Source of the DNA: Macrostomum hystrix
Lineage: Eukaryota > Platyhelminthes > Macrostomidae
Assembly: GCA_950097015.1 (NCBI GenBank)
Contig: CATNEN010000038.1
Span: 13,324,001-13,388,000 of the forward strand
Length of the DNA: 64,000 nucleotides
Direction of reading: 5' to 3'
The notes below the pieces were generated by a model. That model was not told the DNA's origin, did no database searches, and saw only the letters and a program-made list of their open reading frames with translations. Below are positions 58,311 to 64,000 of the stretch, piece after piece; position 1 is the stretch's first letter, and each line of letters begins with the position of its first letter. The translations under genes and the position numbers were made by a program.

Positions 58311-60782
58311 CTAAGCAGAGGTGCCAGACTGCTGCTTCTGCTGCAGGTCGCTAACAGGCAAGCTCTGCAAAAGATCATCGAGCAGCTTTAGCGGGAGGTG
58401 CAGCTGCACTTCAATCCAGCAAGGCGCCTCCTGTATCGTCTTGCGCGGATAATCCTTGCCCCAGCCCTTCACAAAGCTCAGGCGCAGTTGGCACAGATGC
58501 TGCCGCAGTTCGTCAACGGCGGCGCCCTGAAACCGGGGAGGGCCACCCGACTGGCCGGTGGCATCCCTATGGGCGTGCTGGATTGCCTGGGTTCTCATGT
58601 CCGAGTAGCACTGCCGCATGTCAAACACCTGATCGAAGTGACGGTGATGTGGCAGGTGCAGAATTTCTATTTTCTACACAAGTAGAAAAAGCGCTGCCTA
58701 ACACGAAATGTAGAGAAAGGGGTTCAAATATAGGATATTTATGAGCATAAATTGCTAAGTCCTTTTATTGTAAAAATAAATATATGAGGGATTTAAAATG
58801 TCTTGCTATTATTTTTAGAGTTTTGGCTTAGCAAAGTTTTTTATGTTCCATATAAAGTCGACCAGAGGTGTCTCATTGGCGGCTCCTACCTTGATAGGAG
58901 CAGCGTCCTACCTTGATATTGGTCTCCGGATAGATTTTGTGCACCACATCGCCAGATGTCCGTCCAGCCTCTCGGTCTAGAAAGGCCGTGCTGGCGAACA
59001 CAGCATACTTGGAGAGCACCTGAAGCCAGACGTCGCCCTCGCCGTGCAGGCTAAGCTGGACACCCTTGCCGATGTGCAGGCGAGCTCGTTCGACAGCCTC
59101 GCTGCGATAAACGTTGCTTAGCTGGCCAAGGCAGAAGCGGTGACTAGAAGACGGCTCAGTGTAGCCGTCAATAGTTACCTTGGACTGCTGGTAGGGTACT
59201 TTAAAGGTATCGCCGATCTGCGGAAGATTTTGATGAGAAATTTAATGGCTTGGATACTGCCAAACGGCGTGTGAATAGAGACAAGCTCAGAAATAAAAAG
59301 AATTGAATCTAACTATAAAGCAAAAAATAAGCTGCTATTTTATATGATGTAGTACAAAGTTACGAGTATATACACAAGTACACAAGTTCGCAAGCCTTAC
59401 CCGCTCAGACTGCTCATAGTAGGCAATGCTGCACCAGTAGAGCAGCTGCTGCTGCAGAGGCAGAGATGGCAGCGAGCCAGACTGTATAGGCTTCGGCACA
59501 GTGGACGGAGACGCAGTGGCGCTGATGACAGTCGGCTGCGGCAGTAGCGCAGGTGGCAGAGGCGGGGACACGGCTTCGATGCCTCCGTTGTGATCTTCGG
59601 CGGGCAGTGAGTCGTCGTCCAGGCTGAGCGCGGACAGCTCCAGGCCGGTGCAGGCGATTCGCTCATAGTGGAAAGGATTGACGCACACAGCGTCTTGCTT
59701 GAGGTCGAAGGCGTACTGGCACTGGCGGGTGTGCTTCAGCTCGTTCTTATGAAGGTCCGGCCAGCGCCAGATTCTGGCATAAACCACATGCGGGAAGCCC
59801 TTGCGGCCCGCTACCTTGAGAGGGTTGTGGCGTTTGCCTTGCTGGTCAGAATGGAGCACTAAGGCGACAAAGCAAGCTTATAGAAGGGTAGGCGCCCACA
59901 ACAGGCAGACATGGACACCCACAACAGGCAGACATGGACACCCACAACAGGCAGACATGGACACCCACAACAGGCAGACATGGACACCCACAACAGGCAG
60001 ACATGGACACCCACAACAGGCAGACATGGACACCCACAACAGGCAGACATGGACACCCACAACTGGCAGACATGGACACCCACAACAGGCAGACATGGAC
60101 ACCCACAACATGCAGATATGGACACCCACAACAGGCAGACACGGACACTAATGAAGGTAGGCATGAGGTGGGAATGCACAGAATGCATTTCGACATTGGA
60201 ACCTAATACTGTGAGATCCAAGAAATGCTATTTTGCTTATATAAGTACGAGTATTAGCTAGTTTTTTTGTTTTCATCCCTAAAACATTTCAGTTAGAGAT
60301 GGATGCTGCATCGTCCGGGTAGTTTTCCATTTTTCAATGCTGCATTCTATCGCAGTTAAAAACCGCAAACTACGAGTAATAACCGCAACACCAAACCATA
60401 ATGAAAAAACGATGGAGTCAGAGGCGGGCAAAAGGTAAAGGAGTAGACCACGCAGACAGACCTGCAACCGGCCATCCAGAGTCCTAGGAATTGTGACGCA
60501 TATGCCTGGCTGTGCTCCACTAGACGTGACAGCGAGAATCAAGGCGTCCAGCTCGTCGCGTTTATCTTTCAGCTTCTTGACAAGGGACTCAACGGCCTTG
60601 CGGCTGAAACTCTCTGACTCAGCACCACCTTGTCGGTGGCACATCAGCGAGTGCACAATGGACAAGCAGGCATCTGATGACGTTACAGGTGACGCAACGC
60701 CAGCAGCGGAGGCCGGGGAGGCTGCGGCGCTCGCGACAGGAGCCAGGGACAGCAGCTGCTGCTGCTGCGACTGACTTGGAAT
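58311..60782 (-). CDS. SMAD4: Mothers against decapentaplegic homolog 4 (co-Smad), 5' exon not found
   Basis: Four exons join in phase 0: 60462-60782, 59401-59814, 58912-59217 and 58311-58628, giving about 452 residues. The co-Smad joins receptor-activated Smads in TGF-beta/BMP signalling and enters the nucleus to bind DNA. MH1: [34 protein letters not shown], the DNA-contacting hairpin [20 protein letters not shown] split by intron 1, and zinc ligands in [10 protein letters not shown] Pro/Ser linker follows. MH2: [49 protein letters not shown] and [16 protein letters not shown] with ETPCWIE-like APCWIE. The C terminus lacks the SSXS phosphorylation motif, as expected for a co-Smad. Exon 60462-60782 begins at a clear acceptor (CTTGCAG), so an ATG-bearing exon lies further right. 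Confidence 0.95.
59886..60155. repeat. 23-bp minisatellite in a SMAD4 intron
   Basis: About 11 nearly identical copies of ACCCACAACAGGCAGACATGG (23-bp period) run from 59889. Single-base variants mark a few copies (CTGGCAG, CATGCAG, AGATATGG, AGACACGG). The unit is not a multiple of three, yet all frames on both strands are open for much of the array, which produces several spurious long ORFs. Confidence 0.95.
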
Positions 60783-61644
60783 CTGCAAGTCAGACAATTG
60801 TAATTGTAAGCTAAAGAAAGTGCTGCGTACCAGATAATGAGCATATCTAACAGGAAAGTTCTGAAAACGCCATGTGGGGAAGATGGAATACATATGCCCG
60901 ATTACTATTGCTACTAAAGAACTGAAATTTGAATGGCCATACTATGCGATTATCAGGTATAGCAGAAATAGTAAAAGTACACGGGGCTTTTTTGACAAAC
61001 TGTCAGTCCATGGACACCCACGTGCTTGGACAAATTCTTACTCCAACTAATAATGGCACCCATTTTAAAGTTGGGTGAAATACAGCGATGTAAATAAAAG
61101 TACCAATTGTTTCTCTTGGACAAAGACTCGAATTCCCGACCTCTTAGCCAGAAATTATTAGCTGTAACCAGAGGGCTACAAGCTATCCGCAATGATATCT
61201 TAGCTTACAAAAAGTTACGTATAAATGAAACCGAAAACAGTAAGAAAAAACTAAATAGGATTTTGCAAAGCGAAGAGGCATTTTATTTAATCAACAGGAT
61301 GTGTTGTGCCAAATAAAAACACAGCGTGATACGTTTTTTGCAGTTTTTTAATTAGGAAAACCAGGTCAGCTAAGGTTGATAAAAAGTATTTTGAGTAGGC
61401 CGGTAATGTCAGTTCAAAGAACTCGCGCACTATAGCTGACAGCATAATTTTAATTGTTGTACATATTTCAGACGCTGCAAAACACAGAAAAGCTAACCAT
61501 ACGATGGCACGTCTGCAGCAGTTGGCTAGGGAAAAACTGCCTATACAGCAGGTGCTTCATTAACACGTAATCTTATTGAAGTGTTTGCAGAACAGGATTG
61601 AAAAAACTGTTGTAAGATGGTAGACAAGACCACATTTTTAGTGG
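60783..61644. other. Probable SMAD4 5' intron
   Basis: No ATG exon for the co-Smad could be identified. A 69-residue plus-strand frame (61107-61316) contains DKDSNSRPLSQKLLAV and is probably a repeat fragment. Confidence 0.35.
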
Positions 61645-62935
61645 GTATGGATTTAGGAAAGAGAACACTGGGTTTTGGTTATGCGTTTAGGAAAGAGAAC
61701 ACTGGGCTTTGGTTATGCGTTTAGGAAAGAGAACACTGGGCTTTGGTTATGCGTTAAGGAAAGAGAACACTGGGCTTTGGTTATGCGTTAAGGAAAGAGA
61801 ACACTGGGCTTTGGTTATGCGTTTAGGAAAGAGAACACTGGGTTTTGGTTATGCGTTTAGGAAAGAGAACACTGGGCTTTGGTTATGCGTTAAGGAAAGA
61901 GAACACTGGGCTTTGGTTATGCGTTTAGGAAAGAGAACACAGGGTTTTGGGTATGGGTTTAGGAAAGAGAACTCTGGGTTTTGGTTATGGGTTTAGGAAA
62001 GAGAACTCTGGGTTTTGGGTATGGGTTTAGGAAAGAGAACTCTGGGTTTTGGGTATGGGTTTAGGAAAGAGAACTCTGGGTTTTGGGTATGGGTTTAGGA
62101 AAGAGAACTCTGGGTTTTGGTTATGGGTTTAGGAAAGAGAACACTGGGTTTTGGGTATGGGTTTAAGAAAGAGAACTCTGGGTTTTGGGTATGGGTTTAG
62201 GAAAGAGAACTCTGGGTTTTGGGTATGGGTTTAAGAAAGAGAACTCTGGGTTTTGGGTATGGGTTTAGGAAAGAGAACTCTGGGTTTTGGTTATGGGTTT
62301 AGGAAAGAGAACACTGGGCTTTGGTTATGCGTTTAGGAAAGAGAACTCTGGGTTTTGGTTATGCGTTTAGGAAAGAGAACACAGGGTTTTGGGTATGGGT
62401 TTAGGAAAGAGAACTCTGGGTTTTGGTTATGGGTTTAGGAAAGAGAACTCTGGGTTTTGGTTATGGGTTTAGGAAAGAGAACACAGGGTTTTGGGTATGG
62501 GTTTAGGAAAGAGAACTCTGGGTTTTGGTTATGGGTTTAGGAAAGAGAACTCTGGGTTTTGGTTATGGGTTTAGGAAAGAGAACTCTGGGTTTTGGGTAT
62601 GGGTTTAGGAAAGAGAACTCTGGGTTTTGGGTATGGGTTTAAGAAAGAGAACTCTGGGTTTTGGGTATGGGTTTAGGAAAGAGAACTCTGGGTTTGGGTT
62701 ATGGGTTTAGGAAAGAGAACTCTGGGTTTTGGATATGGGTTTACGAAAGAGAACTCTTGGTTTTGGGTATGGGTTTAGGAAAGAGAACTCTGGGTTTTGG
62801 TTATGGGTTTAGGAAAGAGAACTCTGGGTTTTGGTTATGGGTTTAGGAAAGAGAACTCTGGGTTTTGGGTATGGGTTTAGGAAAGAGAACTCTGGGTTTT
62901 GGGTATGGGTTTAGGAAAGAAAACACAGGGTTTTA
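61645..62935. repeat. 34-bp G-rich satellite array, about 38 copies
   Basis: The period is 34 bp (GGAAAGAGAACTCTGGG, then TTTTGGGTATGGGTTTA). Two families are visible: a left block (61650-61945) with CACTGGGCTTTGGTTATGCG and a right block with CTCTGGGTTTTGGGTATGGG, with some mixing near 62290-62400. In the right block each unit carries GGG-TTTT-GGG-TAT-GGG-TTTA-GG. 34 is not a multiple of three, but the plus strand stays open for three-unit cycles. Confidence 0.97.
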
Positions 62936-63926
62936 GTTTTGCCGGAACAATGGAATGATGTTAAATTTTACTGGCTTTATACCAAATTATTTATTTAATT
63001 GATAAACTTATTAAAAACACCCGAGCAGTTGCTGTAGCACAAAAAGGAAACTAGAAAGGAATAAGAAAGCATTTAGCTGTTAACCAATAAAAGTACTAAC
63101 CGCAAATCAGGTGACAGAGACAAAAGAGAAAACACTGTCCTCATTTTACAAGCCGAATGAAACACGCAAATAGCATAGATAAAAAAGGCCACGAGAAATT
63201 ATACATTTTTTAGTTTGCACAGAATTTCTTACCATGTTTATTAGTTGTGTTCAGGATAAAACTACAGTCAATCAAATGTATGCTCAGACAGGACTAGCCA
63301 GAAGTAAAATATTAAATATATTAAAGAATTGACAGTGAAAATCTCATGGGAAAAAGACAATAAGTTCTTACACAAAAAACAGCGGAATGTTTTGTTAAGA
63401 AGACATACAGACTGGGAGTGTGTAGGTAGAAAAGCCTGAAACTTACTGGACTCAAAGGACGGATATAATATCTTACTATCGGTGCGCAACAATGCTCGAC
63501 CTCAATTACCCAGGTTGAAGCAATAACACGCAGCTGCTCAACAGGCCACTATTAGTAATAGTGATATACGAAAAAAGCTACTTAGGCATTTTTCTAAAAT
63601 GAAATATAAGCATATCGTATACTGAAATAGTGCAAAGTAAAGATGAAAAAGGTAAAAGAAACTGAGATTGAAAAACAAGAAAAAAACTGGCGTCCCTCTG
63701 ACAAGTTTCATAACAATGAGATACACCATAAAAACACCAGCTACGGCCTGTCATTATAATTGGAGTATTAGAATTCCTAATTAATTTTTATATAAAAAAT
63801 ATCGATACCTTAAGTTTATACACTGCCCACAGTCAAAAGAAATATTTTTCTTATTCATACGTTTGTTGATAATGAAAAGAAGCGTCATAAAATGTAAGAG
63901 AATTGTCCATGCGCTCTTTAACAGCC
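62936..63926. other. Non-coding flank right of the satellite
   Basis: AT-rich, with no supported gene. The 3' UTR of the gene whose tail is at 63927 should lie at its right edge. Confidence 0.4.
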
Positions 63927-64000
63927 TCACTCGTTTTCCTCAGCCGTAGCATTCTTCAGAGTGACCGTGACGAAGCCATTGTTGCTTTTGCCGTCAGCCG
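63927..64000 (-). CDS. C-terminal end of an unidentified protein
   Basis: At the right edge the minus strand reads GKSNNGFVTVTLKNATAEEN and a final Glu, then TGA at 63929-63927. The base composition rises to typical coding values just here, after a long AT-rich stretch. The alternating hydrophobic pattern suggests a final beta strand and an acidic tail. The rest lies beyond the window, so no function can be assigned. Confidence 0.4.
   Translation of the reverse strand, partial: ADGKSNNGFVTVTLKNATAEENE

Noticed and set aside
59801-60261. Multiple overlapping ORFs on both strands in the 23-bp array
   Set aside because: All are shadows of a repeat whose unit lacks stops in most frames.
61709-62846. 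Open reading frames in the 34-bp satellite as real repeat proteins
   Set aside because: They arise because the unit has no stop in the plus strand. There is no start context, splice partner or domain.
61645-62935. CRISPR array
   Set aside because: The 34-bp units are contiguous with no unique spacers, and the genome is eukaryotic. It is a satellite.
61645-62935. Interstitial telomeric repeat
   Set aside because: The units contain GGGTTTAGG-like pieces but the period is 34 bp and no TTAGGG run occurs.

Overview
This is a eukaryotic, animal-type window. It carries multi-exon genes with GT-AG introns, animal-specific proteins (a co-Smad, core-1 beta-1,3-galactosyltransferase, C2H2 zinc fingers, a rhodopsin-type receptor) and a dense mix of DNA transposons, LTR and non-LTR retroelement debris, MITEs and minisatellites. 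The repeat load, the ATT-tailed non-LTR fragments and strong 3' splice acceptors sitting just before several start codons would fit a free-living flatworm such as Macrostomum. That is an inference, not something the sequence proves.

Layout. 1-2490: 3' half of a non-LTR retrotransposon (RT, RNase H, CCHC knuckle). 2777-8855: decayed P-element/THAP transposon debris and a complete non-autonomous hAT element with perfect 8-bp target duplication, all lying between two arms of an inverted repeat. 8990-9770: LTR-like sequence with an initiator-tRNA primer site, then a cluster of heat-shock elements with a TATA box. 9805-12444: a 76-bp direct repeat flanking the first copy of a Mutator-like MITE. 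13464-17323 (+): TRMT6, three exons, with an RT-deleted Ty3/Gypsy element in intron 1. 17805-19560: decayed DIRS-like RT between 68-bp direct repeats. 19882-21063 (-): a frameshifted receptor gene. 23725-27876 (-): CCDC34-like gene with a Harbinger-like element in intron 2. 28532-32707 (-): C1GALT1-like gene, five exons. 34610-37095 (-): Q-rich, probably KH-type RNA-binding protein. 37452-39270: Tc1/mariner element with ~230-bp inverted repeats. 40579-43476 (-): SF3B2, four exons. 43477-49832: AT-rich intergenic DNA with two MITEs. 49858-52059 (+): nine-finger zinc finger protein. 52060-58310: no gene seen. 58311-60782 (-): SMAD4/Medea-type co-Smad, four exons found, first exon missing, with 23-bp and 34-bp minisatellites in or beside its 5' intron. 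63927-64000 (-): C-terminal tail of another gene.

The host genes are unrelated housekeeping or signalling genes (tRNA m1A58 methylation, splicing, mucin-type O-glycosylation, TGF-beta signalling), not a pathway cluster. Exon models were built by hand from splice sites, reading phase and family similarity; each model is phase-consistent throughout. I see no convincing new multi-gene system. The most unusual items are the orphan heat-shock promoter, the zinc finger protein made of repeated two-finger modules, the THAP transposon whose DNA-binding domain is split by a frameshift, and the 34-bp guanine-rich satellite beside SMAD4.
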